Shown in pieces: positions 34,230 through 46,379 of a stretch of DNA of 64,000 nucleotides (position 1 is the stretch's first letter; every line of letters starts with the position of its first letter). The translations under genes and the position numbers were made by a program. Source of the stretch: Schoenoplectus triqueter (taxonomy: Eukaryota > Streptophyta > Magnoliopsida > Poales > Cyperaceae); assembly GCA_964058805.1 (NCBI GenBank), contig CAXKVV010002152.1:1-64000 (forward strand), read 5' to 3'. The notes below the pieces were generated by a model. That model made no database searches and was not told the origin of the DNA. It was given only the letters and a program-made list of their open reading frames with translations.

Positions 34230-34237
34230 TATATAAA
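34230..34237 (+). promoter_or_regulatory. Sense TATA box of the E1 3' LTR
   Basis: TATATAAA, the equivalent of 15557-15564. From the 3' LTR it would direct transcription rightwards out of the element into the older LTR. Confidence 0.65.
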
Positions 34238-37101
34238 CACCCTAGATGAAGAACAGAAAAAAAGAAGAAAAAAAAAACAAGAAAGGGAGAAAGAGAGAAG
34301 GGAGAGAAGAGTGAAAATAATAGAGAATAAGAGATAGAGAGAGAAGAGAAGAATTGATTGAAATCGGATTTGGCAATTGAAGAAGAAAATTCAAGCATTT
34401 TGACCGAATTGAGTTGGATTAGCACAATTACCCTTGTCATCTCTATCAAGAACCAAGGATAAGTAAGATTTTCATTTACAAATGTAATTGATATAGAATT
34501 GAAGTGTGATTCTTTTCTTTCTTTCTGAATTTGATTCTTCCTTTACCTTTTATCATCTATTCTTTTCATTTCTTGATTCTTTGAAAGCTATAAACATTTG
34601 CATAGAGGGTAATGCATTGAAATTAGATCAATTGGTGATCGGTTGAAGGGTTTTTGTAACCCTCCCGATTTTGTATTTGATTTGGAATTATAATTCATTT
34701 TGAGTTGGTGATGGAAGTTGATTGAAGGGTTCCCGTAACCCTCTCAACTCTCTCACAAGTTCAATTGCATGGGTTTAGTAAATTCATCGAGTGGAATTGA
34801 TATACTGGTATACCATAGGGTGAATTGGGACTTTTTTTTATTTATTCTCGCAATTATCATGATAATGGGATTAAAAACTATATCTAGGTAATAGTTGAGG
34901 AGTTTCATGGTCGCCTGAATGAGTTTTACAAATTTGATTTCATGAATTTAACTAATTCCATTAGATCAATCAGTATACTGATAAATATATCAGTACCGAT
35001 CGTGCACTTCACTCAATTAGCATAGATTCATGGATTATTAACACTTTATACATTAATAATCCGCTCTAGACAAGTCTAGGAATGTACAAGAATGTTGAGA
35101 TTGCTTGCATATCGTGTATAGGCCGATTACAAACATAACTTGAGTTGGTACCAAACGGTACCGAGTAATCTTGAGCTCCATAGCCTTCTTGAATGAATTC
35201 AAATAGAAATTGACCATGTTATTTTGTTAAAGGAACTAGGGCGATGCTATATAACATGAAAATTGTGTAAATTGATCGATGAATGAATCGAATTTGATAT
35301 TAGAATCACTTCGGTACCGAGATGTACCACTGAGACAATTTGATGATGGTGTCTATTGAGAACCATCGCACAGATCATTAATCGGACGCCGTAGAATAAC
35401 TCCTCATGGCAAGACGACTCTGAGGCAGTTGTCTGATCGGAGGGAGATGGCCGCAGTCGCCGGCGCTGCTAAGAGCACGAATCTTGAAGCTTACGTTGAC
35501 TGGAGAGTCAGGGAATCGTGGCAGCGCGGATATTGACGCGCACATGTGGATCTTGAAGAGATCGGACGTTTGGGATAAAATGACGTTTTTTTAAATAAAG
35601 ATCCAGAATGAATCTGGGCCTTACATCTCGTATGGTTTAATCTTGAGGCGAATCCAGCGGCCCAAATAAGAACGGAGTTAAAAGAAAGATGAGCGCCAAT
35701 CTTGATGAAGATCCAAAGGCCCAGATTAGACCCATTAATTAAATAATAACATAATACTAATGATATAGAATAAATAAATGGTTTAAAAATGCTCCTGAAC
35801 TCCAAATTGACCCAAATTTGTTTCTAAAGTTTTCTTATTTTTCATACTATTTTTCTATACAATAATATTCCAGTTTTAAAAATATAATCATGTTAAAACA
35901 ATTTAAAAGCAAAAGACATTACATATATTGATATATTTGACTTAGCTTTGACTTGTCATTTTAAATACTATAAAAATCCCAAAAATTCAAATAAAAATCA
36001 TGAATAATAGTTAGATATATTTTACTGATTTTTCAAGTGATTTTTCATGAAATAATAGTGATAATAGTAATATGCAATAATAAATAATGATATTAGCTCT
36101 ATTCTTTGATAAATAAAAATAAACAATAATAGAAATTATGTTAATATTTTCTAAAAAAAAAAAGAATAATAAAAATAATAAATAGTACAAAACATACAAA
36201 AATATATACAACCATTATAATAGATATTAAATGCATTTTCTTTTATAATAAAGAATGATAATGTAGTTTTATAATAAAATGAATTGTATTTCTTTTGTTA
36301 TTTCTATACAAATATACAATAAAAATATTTTGATGGATAAAATGCAATAAAATAATAGTTGTAATAAAGAATATAATTAATTCCATCCCTTATAGCTATT
36401 TTCAAATATTGATGGTAATAATAAGAATCTTATATTTTTCTATAGAAAATAATAAAAAAGATATATAATGAAAAACTATAATAAATAAGATAGAATATTA
36501 ATAATGACTACTTTTAGCTATTATAGATCTAAAAAAATAAAAAAAATAAAAATAAAAAATATAATAATATAGCTAACCACATTTTGATTTGTAAATAACT
36601 TTTACATAATGAATATTGTTTCAACATAATGAAATATAATTACTTTGGCTATTATAAACATTTTGAAAATATAAATAAAAATCATTGCCATTTTATTTTC
36701 TATTATTTTTGTAAGTGATTTTCTACAAAATAAATAGAGTTTAGAAATAATAAAAATAAAATTCTACTATTTTAGTTATTATAAAAATCCCAAAAATATA
36801 GATAAAATTCTAGTTAATAGCTAACCCCTTTTTCTTATTATTTTTTGTAAATAATTTTTCTACATAGATAAATAGAGTTTAAAAATAAAAAAAATATAAT
36901 AAAAATAATAATAATAATAATAAAAAATATAATAATAATAATAATAATAATGAATAAATTCATTTTTATGATAGAGATGATAATGGAAAATATTATGTAA
37001 TAGGCTTTGTACATTTTGGAAATGAACAAAAATGCTCACATAAGGAGTGTAGAGCCACATGAGGATGTTTGACACACATGATGTAACATTTAGAATGATT
37101 A

Positions 37102-38335
37102 GTCAGGACAAGAACATCTTGACGAAGGATAAACAAGGTTGCAACGGCAACACGAGAAGATACGTCGAGACGGGAACATTTTGACGTAGGATGACTAAAG
37201 CTTCGATAGCAACATGAGAAGATGCGTTGAGACAAGAACATCTCGACGTAGGATGATTAAGGCTTCGATAGCAACATGAGGAGATATGTCGAGACAGGAA
37301 CATCTTGACGCTTGATGAAAAATAACCTGAGCTACGACATCAACATGAAGATACATGTCGACTCTGAGGAAGAAGAACATTACGATGTCCTAGAGAGGTG
37401 ACATCTTAATGACTCACTGCCATGAGCAAGTAACTCATGATTGAATATGCTCACACAAGGGGGTGTAGGGCAACATAGTAATTTTGCACAAGTAATGCAA
37501 CATATAGAATGATTAGTCGAGACAAGAACATCTTGACGCTCGCTGAAGAATGACCAAAGCTACGACATCAGCATGGAGAGATATGTCGACTTTGAAGAAG
37601 AAGAACATTACGATGTCCGAGCGAAGCGACATCTTAATGACTCGGTGTCATGAACAAGTAATTCATGACCATTTGAGCTAGCAAGACTGAACTCATCCGT
37701 CGATAAGTTTGTCTCCTGGCTCATTTCCCGAGACTGTGAGATTAAATCGTTCTGTAGTAGATTCATCCACAAAACAGTGAATGGGAACCGTTCTGTAGGT
37801 AGGTTCCTTCACTAACACATGCCTCAATGTTGAACTGGCCCAGCGCTTCAGGTTTGACATTGTGTGTAACTGTGTTTCCTAGGTTTATGAATCGGTTTAG
37901 TGCTTCGAATTCATGATCTAGAAGATCGGTGAGAAGAAACACGTGGGCCATATCCACCCTTCTCCTGATTCACCAACCTCAAGATCAACCGGCTCAGCGC
38001 TTCGAGTTGTATTTTGTGTGATTGGTTGTTGACTAGTTAAGATTGAACCGTTCTGTAGTAGGTTTATCTTCTAGATCAACGGAGGTCGAGTCGTTCTGTA
38101 TGTAGACTCACCTCAAGCCCCTCTGAAGAGACTAACCTGGTCTGTAGTAAGGTTACATCTCGAGGTGGCATAGACTGAACCGATCTGTTTGTAGGTTCGT
38201 CTTCCATAGGACAAAACCGATCTGTTTGTAGGTTTGTCTTCCATAGAATTAAGTAAAGACCGAACCGATCTGTTTGTAGGTTCGTCTTCCATAGAATTAA
38301 GTAAAGACTGAACCGATCTGTTTGTAGGTTCGTCT
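37102..38335 (+). other. Hairpin array in the E1 3' LTR
   Basis: The same families as at 18430-19662 with only rare base differences, such as CGGTTTAG for CGGCTTAG in the second type B loop (near 37894) and an extra G near 37460. No stem listed for the 5' copy is clearly broken here. Confidence 0.7.
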
Positions 38336-38648
38336 TCCATGGACCCCTTTTGCGAACCCAGACGACCACTTGACCATCTTTTAACTACACTATTTGCTTC
38401 TCTCTTTCAAAGATCCAGAGGTGCCTCGAGGTTAGTAGCCCAGGGTAATTAACGGTGGGGGCTTGCGCCCATCGGAATCTACAAGAACTCACAATCACTA
38501 AAAAACCCCCTGAATGTGCATCCAAATCTCTCTAAACGGCAGAATCAGCCGGCACTTAGCAGATGCACGCTCGGGAGGGATCTCCGTGTCCTTCTTCCGC
38601 AACCCATCGCCCAGCGGCGGTGCGGAGCGCGCGAAAAAGGGTCGCACA

Positions 38649-38653
38649 AAGAG
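38649..38653. repeat. Target-site duplication of E1 (right)
   Basis: AAGAG directly after the 3' LTR end, matching 12638-12642. Confidence 0.92.
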
Positions 38654-39370
38654 ATGGGGGAAAAATGGAATTAAAAATTATAGGAGTGATGATCATCATG
38701 AATTTAGAGATTTTTGGTGAAAATTTCATAATTTTTGGTGAAAATTTCATAAATTCAGAGAAAATAAAACAGATTAAATAGGCAGATCAAGGGCTCAGAT
38801 TTGATCACAGGTCTCTCTGTGTACAACTTGGGGACAGCAGCAGCCTTGGGTGCAAACTAGGTATGAGAAGCATGTAGAATACAAAATAGAAGAGGGGAGA
38901 GGGTGTGCCACGTGGCAGCACCAGAGTGGGCCAAGTCAGCCAACAATTGCCACATGGCAGTCTACTATTGGTCCACCTCACCACGGTGGGCCCTACCCTG
39001 GCACAAGTCACATGACAAGTAGGCCCCACCATAGTGCCATGTGGCAGTCAGCCAATGGTCCACATCAGCCAGCTCCTGCCACATGGCACAGCCACAGAAA
39101 GTCATTTCGGCATGCTTGTGCCACATGGCATCACACTACAGAGCCACCTCAGTAGCTACTAAACAGATCATTAATGCTAAGGGAGGTGTTTAACCTAACA
39201 GCCAAGCACAACATGCCTTAATCTGTGCACTAATGATAACTGTAAACCTAAGCTCATAGAGCTTACAGGTGGGCCCTACTAGTCAGATTTATATGTCTAA
39301 GGCGCAGAGAACCAAGTCTACACAATAATTCTAACTGAGATTTAAAAAGAGAAAAAATAGGAGTATGCAC

Positions 39371-39521
39371 CTGGCTCTTGTGACCTCTGCCTCCTCTGCA
39401 CCCTTCTTCTCTTATGCCTTGGCTCATATGTGCCAGGCGCAGGCACTGAGGGGCCTGCTCCCTCTCCCCTCCTTCTCCTTTTCTTCTTCCTCTCGACAGC
39501 CGAGATCGTTGAAGGCGCCAT
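39371..39521 (-). CDS. Antisense basic exon 1 in the older LTR
   Basis: ATG 39519-39521 opens 50 codons plus one base, ending at CCAG|GTGCAT. The peptide contains VERKKKRRRRGEG and a second RHKRRRVQRRQR cluster. It has the position, phase and basic character of PMD exon 1 in E1 and E2. Its downstream exons are not in this window, so the product is unknown and it may be only a relic. Confidence 0.45.
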
Positions 39522-40288
39522 CAATGGAGATTGAACAAAGGGCTGAGTTTCAAGTCAATTGCTCCTTACCTCAGTTATATCATACAAAGGAGAGCACGTG
39601 CATCATGTTAGATTTAAAAATGATGTAGTGTAGAGAGATAGGGCAGAGATAATTACCTCGAGTTGAAACCTTGAACTTATCAATTGAAGCTTAAAACTTG
39701 CAATTGATGTCTGGGAGAGCTTCCAAGACCTTAGGCGATGGTGTTAGAATAAGAATTGAGAAGATTTGAGTGTTGGAGATGAGAGATGAACCAATTCACC
39801 CCTCGACCTGGAAATAGGATGATCTAACACTATGTTAGAGCTATCAAATCGACAGAGAAGATGCACAAAGAGTTGCCTAACTCCAAATAGATGAGATTGA
39901 AGCTCTAAGATGCAAGAAATAAGCAAGGGATCAAGGTGAAAGGCTGAGACTTGATTATGAGCTTTTGAAGGAAGAAGAATATAAATTCAATTGACTGTTG
40001 TAAAATTGATTTAAAGGAGTGTACAAGTAGCATATAAAGGAGTGAATTGAGGTGTAGAAGGTTCTAGAAGGGGCTAGAAGAGCCTGAGGAAGTGAGAGAG
40101 CCGGTTAGTGATAAATTAGTAAATAAATGGAAAGTATAACAACCTTTAGACAATTATACATGACTCTAACACTGAGGGACTTGGTCCAATGGACCATGAG
40201 GCACAAGAGAGCAACTTGAGTGAGTGAAATAATGCACCAAGTTCAATTGAATTGAGAGAGTCAAATTTGGTCAAACCAAGCCAATCCC

Positions 40289-40296
40289 TATATAAA
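40289..40296 (+). promoter_or_regulatory. Sense TATA box of the older LTR
   Basis: TATATAAA in CCCTATATAAACTC, same orientation and context as in the E1 LTR. Confidence 0.65.
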
Positions 40297-40742
40297 CTCT
40301 CAATCAACAGTAAAAAAGAAGCAACATCTATAGATCGCCCATTACACCTCTGTGCTAATAAAAAGCCCTAGAGAGCAAGTGAGAAACCAATTGACCGATT
40401 GATCTCAACAAGTGTTGGGAGCTCGGTATACACTCATCTCCCCACCATTAGCAGTCAATTGAAGAGCTTGAAGTTGCAAGAGAAGAAGAGAGGTGAGTAA
40501 TTCAATGAAAAGTTGTGAGCTCGAGATATAATTGTACTCAATTTTATTCAAATCAGTGAATTTTGGTACTGTTCTTGGCATTCTTGTATCTTCTTCTTTC
40601 AATTCAATCAAATTCTTTAATTTTCTTGATTGAATTTCTCCTCTGAGCTATCGCCTTACTATCTAGATCTTCTCTGTTCTATTTTCTCATCTTTTTCTTG
40701 ATCAATTTAGTTACTAATGGGTTGAATCAGACGTGTGAACAT

Positions 40743-40820
40743 ATGCTAGTCGAAGATCAAGTGATCTCCTAGCATCACACCCTGATAATCGACTGATCGA
40801 AGACCATAGGTCTCTCAGTC
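40743..40820 (+). other. Two bipartite stem-loops in the older LTR
   Basis: First (40743-40775): ATGCTAG, TCGA, AGATC, loop AAGT, GATCT, C, CTAGCAT. Second (40791-40820): GACTGA, TCGA, AGACC, loop ATA, GGTCT, C, TCAGTC. Internal loop TCGA and the single 3' C are fixed while inner and outer stems both change with pairing kept. The plan equals that at 15967-16078. Confidence 0.7.
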
Positions 40821-41957
40821 TTTGTACTCTCAATTGATTGCTCAAAGGGATCGACTTTGATTGAATAAAATCAGTTGAAACTCTGAGCAATTGACGAAAA
40901 TTGAAGTATAAGCGTTGCAGTACCAATTGCATTATCAATTGAGAGGGTTATGCATTCAAATTGACTTTTAAGACATGGGCGATTAGCCCTGTGACAATGA
41001 AAAGAGTTGATTTTGACAATCAATTGAGAGTATAGTTTACAATCAGAAGTCAGTGATTAATATCGATCTCTGGCACTGCTCCGTGATAATTCAAATGAGA
41101 ACAAATGAAATTATAAGTACAAGGTGCCTCGTCGATGTTGATTAAAGCTTCAATCCACAAAATAAGTCAAGAATTAAGAAGAATTGCAACGAAACGTACT
41201 TCAATTGCGAGTTAGATGTTCTCGGTACCGAAGTTCGGTACAGAACTCGACCGTTAGAGGTGGCGCCGGCGATCTACCGCACTGATGCACGATCGGAGTG
41301 CGCAGTCACACTCTCCATACCAAGGCGACGCTAGCCATGGTGGCTGATCTCCGATCAGGCTGCCGGAGTACCAAGATCGCCTCTCCAGTGCACATCTCAA
41401 AGCATGGAAGAAGAGAGACAGAGAAGAACTGTCTCAGCACCAATCTCAGAAAATCACACGAATCCTAAGATAGATCCAAAAGATCTGGGCTATTGAATGT
41501 TTAGAAAATTAAAGCACAACTCAATCTGGGTCTTTAATCTGTCTAATGCACATCTTAATAATAATCTCACGGCCCAAGTAAAATAAAGAGTTAAATGAAA
41601 GATCTGTGCTAATCTCAACATGGATCCAACAGTCCAGAAAATTAAGCCCAATAGTCAATTAACAACAGAAAATTAAAAATAAATAGTAAATAAATCATTT
41701 GGAGGTCTTTTCAAACTCCAAATTTACTCAAATTTATTTCTAAAAATTCCTTGTTTTTCACAGTATTTTTCTATGTAAGAACATTTCAGTTTTAATAATT
41801 TTATCATACTGGAAAAATTTAAAAGTAAAAGGATTTTGTTTGCTTTTTTTCTGTTTGACAAAGCTTTGACTTGTTATTTTGGCTATTATAAAAATCCTAA
41901 AAATTCAAATAAAATTCTGAATAATAACCAACTCATTTTATATTATTTTTGTAAGTG

Positions 41958-41962
41958 ATTTT
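41958..41962. repeat. Target-site duplication of E2 (left)
   Basis: ATTTT directly before the TGTGCGAC end of the E2 LTR, repeated at 63043-63047. Confidence 0.9.
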
Positions 41963-42280
41963 TGTGCGACCCTTTTTCGCGCGCTCCGCACCGCCGCTGG
42001 GCGATGGGATGTGGAAGAAGGACACGGAGATCCCTCCCAAGCGTGCATCTGTTTAATGCCGGCCGATTCTGCCGTTTAGAATGATTTGGATGCACATTTA
42101 GGGGGTTTTTAGTGATTGTGAGTTCTTGTAGATTCCGGTGGGCGCAAGCCCCCACCGTTAATTACCCTGGGCTACTAACCTCGAGGCACCTCTGGATCTT
42201 TAAAAGGGAGAAGCAAATAGTATAGTTAAATGATGGTCAAGTGGTCGTCTGGATTCACTAAAAGGGGTGATCTCATGAAA

Positions 42281-43260
42281 GACGAACCTACTACAGATCG
42301 GTTCAGTCTTTACCGCCTCGAGAGATAACCTTACTACAGATCAGATTAATCTATTCAGAGGGGTTTGAGGTGAGTCTACTACAGAACGACTCAACCTCAG
42401 TTGATCTAGAAGATAAACCTACTACAGAACGGTTCAATCTTAACTAGTCAACAACCAATCACACAAAATACAACTCGAAGCACTAAGCCGGTTGATCTTG
42501 AGGTTGGTGAATCAGGAGAAGGGTGGATTTGGCCCACGTGTTTCTTCTTGCTGATCTTCTAGATCATGAATTCGAGGCACTAAGCCGATTCATAAACCTA
42601 GGAACACAACTGCGCACAAAGTCAAACCTGAAGCGCTAAGCCAGTTTAACATTGAGGCATGTGTTAGTGAAGGAACCTACTACAGAACGGTTCACATTCA
42701 CTATTTTGTGGATGAATCTACTACAGAACGATTCAATCTCACAATCTCAGGAGATGGACCAGAAGATAAACTTATCGACGGATGAGTTCAGTCTTACTAG
42801 CTCAACTAGTCATGAATTACTTGTTCATGACACCGAGTCATTAAGATGTCACTCCTCTTGGACATCGTAATGTTCTTCTCTCTTAGAATCGACATATCTC
42901 TTCATGTTGATGTCGCAGCCTTGATTATTCTTCAACGAGCGTCAAGATGTTCTTGTCCCGACTAATTATTTTAATATGTTGCATTACTTGTGCAAAATCA
43001 CTATGTTACTCTACACCCCTTGTGTGAGCGTATTTAGTCATGAATTATTTGTTCATGACACCGAGTCATTAAGATGTCACTCCTCTTGGACATCGTAATG
43101 TTCTTCTCTCTTAGAATCGACATATCTCTTCATGTTGATGTCGCAGCCTTGGCTATTCTTCAACGAGCGTCAAGATGTTCTTGTCCCGACTAATTATTCT
43201 AAATGTTGCATTACTTGTGCAAAATCACTGTGTTGCTCTACACCCCTTGTGTGAGCGTAT
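42281..43260 (-). other. Hairpin array in the E2 3' LTR, with a 228-bp internal duplication
   Basis: Same hairpin families as E1, diverged but still pairing: type C with stems GAACC/GGTTC (42284-42304), GAGTC/GACTC (near 42374) and GAATC/GATTC (near 42715); type B with CAAC/GTTG and ATGAAT/ATTCAT; and type D. The segment from about 42811 to 43030, holding types A and D, is repeated to about 43260 with few differences. In the type B member near 42630-42660 a G-U pair of E1 is replaced by A-U. Confidence 0.7.
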
Positions 43261-44900
43261 TTATTCACCTCTAAAATGTAAAAAGGATTATTACATTTTT
43301 ATTGATTTTTTTATTATTAAGATAATGTCTTTCATTATTATCTCTATTACAAAGGTGGATATATTTTTATTTTTAAACTCTATTTATTTCTGTAGAAAAT
43401 TATTTACAAAAATAATAGGCAAATGGATTAGCTATTATATGGAATTTTATTTAGATTTTTGGGATTTTTATAATAGCTAAGGTAATAGAATTTTATTTTT
43501 ATTATTTCTAAACTCTATTTATTTTTGTAGAAAATTACTTACAAAAATAATAGAAAATAAGTTGACTATTATTTATGATTTTATTTGGATTTATAAGATT
43601 TTTATAATAGCCAAAGTAATAGAATTTTTATTATTATATTTTTATTATTTTGAAATTCTATTTATTTTGTAGAAAATTATTTACAAAAATAATAGAAAAA
43701 ATAGCTGGCTATTATTCAGAATTTTATTTAAATTTTTAGGATTTTTTTATAATAGCCAAAATAGCAAGTCAAAGCTTGGTCAAATAGGGAAAAGCAAACA
43801 ATGTCATTTTGCTTTTAAGTTGTTTCAGTACTGTAAAATTCTTAAAATTGAAATGTTTTTATGTAGAAAAATACTATGAAAAACAAAGAATTTTTAGAAA
43901 CAAATTTGAGTCAATTTGGAGTCTAGGAACATTTTTAAATGATTTATTTACTATTTATTTTTGGTTTTCTGTTATTAATTAATAGTTGGGCTTAATTGAC
44001 TGGGCCAAGATTTAATTCTTTTATTTTACTGCGAATTGGGCCCAACATACAGCTGGGCCGGCTCTAGCCCTGTTAACTCCACCATTTAATGTGAGTCGTT
44101 GGATTGTATTAAGATTGGTGCAGAATTTTGTTTAAATGTTTAAATGTACTTGGGCCGTTGGATCTAGCTGAGATACGTGTTGAATAGGTTGAGGGCCCAG
44201 ATCTATTCTTCATTTTATTTCCTTTAACTTTTAACAAATCTCATCCGTTAATGGTTTTTAAAGATTAGCGATCGCTTCAATAGTCGTGCAGAGGAGATCC
44301 CCTCAGCCTCTGACTCCCCGATGCATTAAGATCCGTGCTGGGTGGCGTTTCCGGCGACCAGAGCTCTTCTCCTCCGATCAGGCTACTTCATTAACATCGT
44401 CTTAGTGCATAGAGTCTCTTTATGAAGTCGGATTAGAGATCGATACGGTGGTAGAAGCTATGTAATGGTACCGACTGAGGTGTACCAATCGGAATTGGTA
44501 CCGGATTGAATTCTTTATCAAATTCGATTGAATTGATCGACGTTCTTAACAATTTCGAACTTGACAAGCATCGTCTTGGCATGCCATTATGATTTGTAGT
44601 GAATAGAGGGCTTCTCTCATGCCAGTAGTAGTGCTGAACCACCTCGCCATTTGTCAATACACAGTACCGATTGGTTTCTCGTCTAAATTCGTTAGAATTA
44701 ACCGAAGTTCTTGACAATTGTAAATTTATTGAGCATCGCCTAGGTGTATTAAGGTGATCATAGATGAGTGTGAGAGATATTATTTACTGATAATCATGCT
44801 GAAGCATTTGTAGCCTAGGGGTGAATGGTACCGATTGGTACCGTTCTCAATTTCTCTCCAATTTGGAATGCTTATTGATCCTTTATACTCAATTAACACT

Positions 44901-45267
44901 TCTCAGGCCTAAAGGCTCACCCAGCTTTAGCTGGGGCCAGTGGCTCGCTGAGATTGTAGTGTTATTGATCGATTCATTCTTGAAGGATTTCAACGATACA
45001 CTGTTTTGTACCAGATTCGACAAACTTAATATGAAATTGCAAAGCTTACATTCTTAATTGAATGAATTAGACAGTTAAGGTGACTAAGAGATAACAAATT
45101 CATACCCTTCAGTTACTATGCAAGTAGATGCGAAGAAATCAAATGAAAATGGAAATTCATAATGCAAATCATATAATCATGGATTCTTGATACTTGTGAT
45201 TGATCCAGGCCTAAAGGCTCACCAATCACTTTGTGATTGGGCCAGTGGCACACTGAATTCAATCAAT
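44901..45267 (-). other. Two four-way-junction (cloverleaf-like) motifs
   Basis: Each copy has a closing stem, two fixed small arms (GCC-ACT-GGC and GCC-TTTA-GGC in the sense strand) and a central arm that varies. Copy 1 (44901-44953) closes with TCTCAG/CTGAGA and has central arm CCCAGC/GCTGGG. Copy 2 (45199-45267) closes with CAG/CTG plus ATTGAT/ATCAAT and has central arm CCAATCAC/GTGATTGG. Linkers are fixed. The arms are too short for a tRNA, and no T-loop or CCA end is present. Confidence 0.65.
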
Positions 45268-45626
45268 TTGTATTGATTGCAGTTATTTAAAAGATAAAAC
45301 AGTGAAGAAATGGAAGAAAAGAATGAACCCTCGAAAGAAAAGAACAATCAATGAGACAGAAATCCAATTAGTGGTCTAACAAACACCAATTGGATGCCTA
45401 GAGCTTGAATCAATGAAAGAAAAGCACAGAGAGGCCAATTGAATTGATTTGTATAGTTGATTACCTCGAATTCTCAATAGAAATACAAATCAGTCGATTT
45501 CTTGCTATTAATTCTTGCAATCTCTCTCTTCTCTATATTGAGTGACTACTAATGAGTGTATGTGAGTATGTATGTGCTCTCCTTTGCTCTGCCACCGGTC
45601 TCTCTCTTGCTGGTACCAAATCTCGG

Positions 45627-45634
45627 TTTATATA
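45627..45634 (-). promoter_or_regulatory. Sense TATA box of the E2 3' LTR
   Basis: TATATAAA on the - strand in CTATATAAACCGAG. Conserved with the other LTRs. Confidence 0.65.
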
Positions 45635-45876
45635 GAACTACATCGGCCAATTAACTCAATTGTGATTGGTTGGATGTCTCTCACTTGGATTGCCAGCTTG
45701 GATAGATCTTGACCCCTCTCTGTACTTCAATTAACGGCCGGGATTGAATTGTGTTTGTTGTTGAATCACATAACCGTTTCTGGTACCGGCTTTGACTGTG
45801 CCGCGATTTTGTTTGACTTCACCTTTCAATTACTTGTGTATTTCAACTGACAAGCGGGCCCGAGGTTGCTATCTAC

Positions 45877-45884
45877 TATTTAAA
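45877..45884 (+). promoter_or_regulatory. Antisense TATA-like box driving the E2 PMD gene
   Basis: TATTTAAA in CTACTATTTAAACACTCC, about 330 bp before the exon 1 ATG and about 250 bp from the sense TATA box, facing the opposite way. Candidate core promoter. Confidence 0.45.
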
Positions 45885-46213
45885 CACTCCACGGCCACTC
45901 TAAATGCCGTTTCACTCATTTACCACTTTCAATTTCACTGAGCCCATTTCTGTCCCGTTTTCTTCTTTTGATCAATTAGCATTTTACACCTTGAATTGCC
46001 TCACCAATTCACCTCCATTGGCGTCGTCTTGCCTTAAAGGATCCATCTTGTCGTGCAATTTGATCTCCATAGCGTCAATTCACCTCTTCTCATCGACTCA
46101 ATTTCCGGTAATAACTCGACTTCACCTTTTGTTCATCTCTTTTCGTCGATTGGTCTGGTAGCACCTATTACCCAATCGCCTAATCATCGCCACTCATTAG
46201 ATCATCTTCAGTT

Positions 46214-46379
46214 ATGGTGAGGCGTCAAGGGAAACGAAAGGCGCGAGCCATGCTTGAATTGGGTAATGGCGAGAAGAAGAGGGAGGGAGAAGGTTCTTCA
46301 GCCGGCTTGGATGCGCATGGCACACGTGATCCAAAGCGCAGAGGAGAGGAGGAGCAGCGACATAGAGCTCATGCACCAG
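46214..46379 (+). CDS. PMD gene exon 1 (E2), LTR-encoded basic N-terminus
   Basis: ATG 46214 opens 55 codons plus one base, ending at CCAG|GTTTAT. The peptide starts MVRRQGKRKARA and has further basic clusters (EKKREGEG, PKRRGEEE), so nuclear targeting is likely. Phase 1 fits the exon 2 acceptor at 48400-48401, giving a 2.0-kb intron. The sequence differs from E1 exon 1 although the downstream exons are nearly the same, so the N-terminus depends on which LTR type the element carries. Transcript evidence is lacking. Confidence 0.6.

Larger units (their letters stand above)
12643..38648 (+). mobile_element. Giant non-autonomous Ty3/gypsy LTR retrotransposon E1 (26.0 kb)
   Basis: The element runs LTR (12643-19975), PBS, gag, ORF2 with a retropepsin-like domain, a structured spacer, an antisense PMD gene, LTR (31316-38648). 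Both LTRs start TGTTAACCC, end GTCGCACA and measure 7333 bp. They are almost identical: reading them side by side I noticed only a few dozen differences, so the insertion is young. Reverse transcriptase, RNase H and the integrase core are absent, so transposition must rely on proteins from another element. Size, gag type and an antisense PMD-type extra ORF fit what is known of the Tat/Ogre branch of plant Ty3/gypsy elements; that assignment is inference. Confidence 0.93.
31316..38648 (+). repeat. E1 3' LTR (7333 bp)
   Basis: A near-identical direct repeat of 12643-19975. It contains the same U3 boxes, antisense exon 1 (33307-33448), TATA box (34230-34237), stem-loops, AT-rich repeats and hairpin array (about 37102-38335). 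Differences from the 5' copy are scattered substitutions and one-to-three-base length changes in A-runs, for example near 34264 and 36150. As the 3' copy, it would drive the antisense PMD gene leftwards into the element. Confidence 0.95.
38654..41957 (+). mobile_element. Older LTR, fragment 2
   Basis: This continues the LTR interrupted by E1. It keeps the order seen in the E1 LTR: the TGATGATCATCATGAATTTAG segment, CCACRTGGCA boxes (38900-39130), a basic antisense exon (39371-39521), a TATA box (40289-40296), bipartite stem-loops (40743-40820), a GGTACC palindrome cluster near 41225, and AT-rich units up to the ATTTT target of E2. Sequence identity with the E1 and E2 LTRs is low in the middle, so it is a third subfamily or a considerably older copy. 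No internal coding region of this element is in the window. Confidence 0.75.

Noticed and set aside
44901..44953. tRNA gene or tRNA-derived SINE for the cloverleaf-like motif
   Set aside because: Arms are too short, and A and B box and T-loop sequences are absent.
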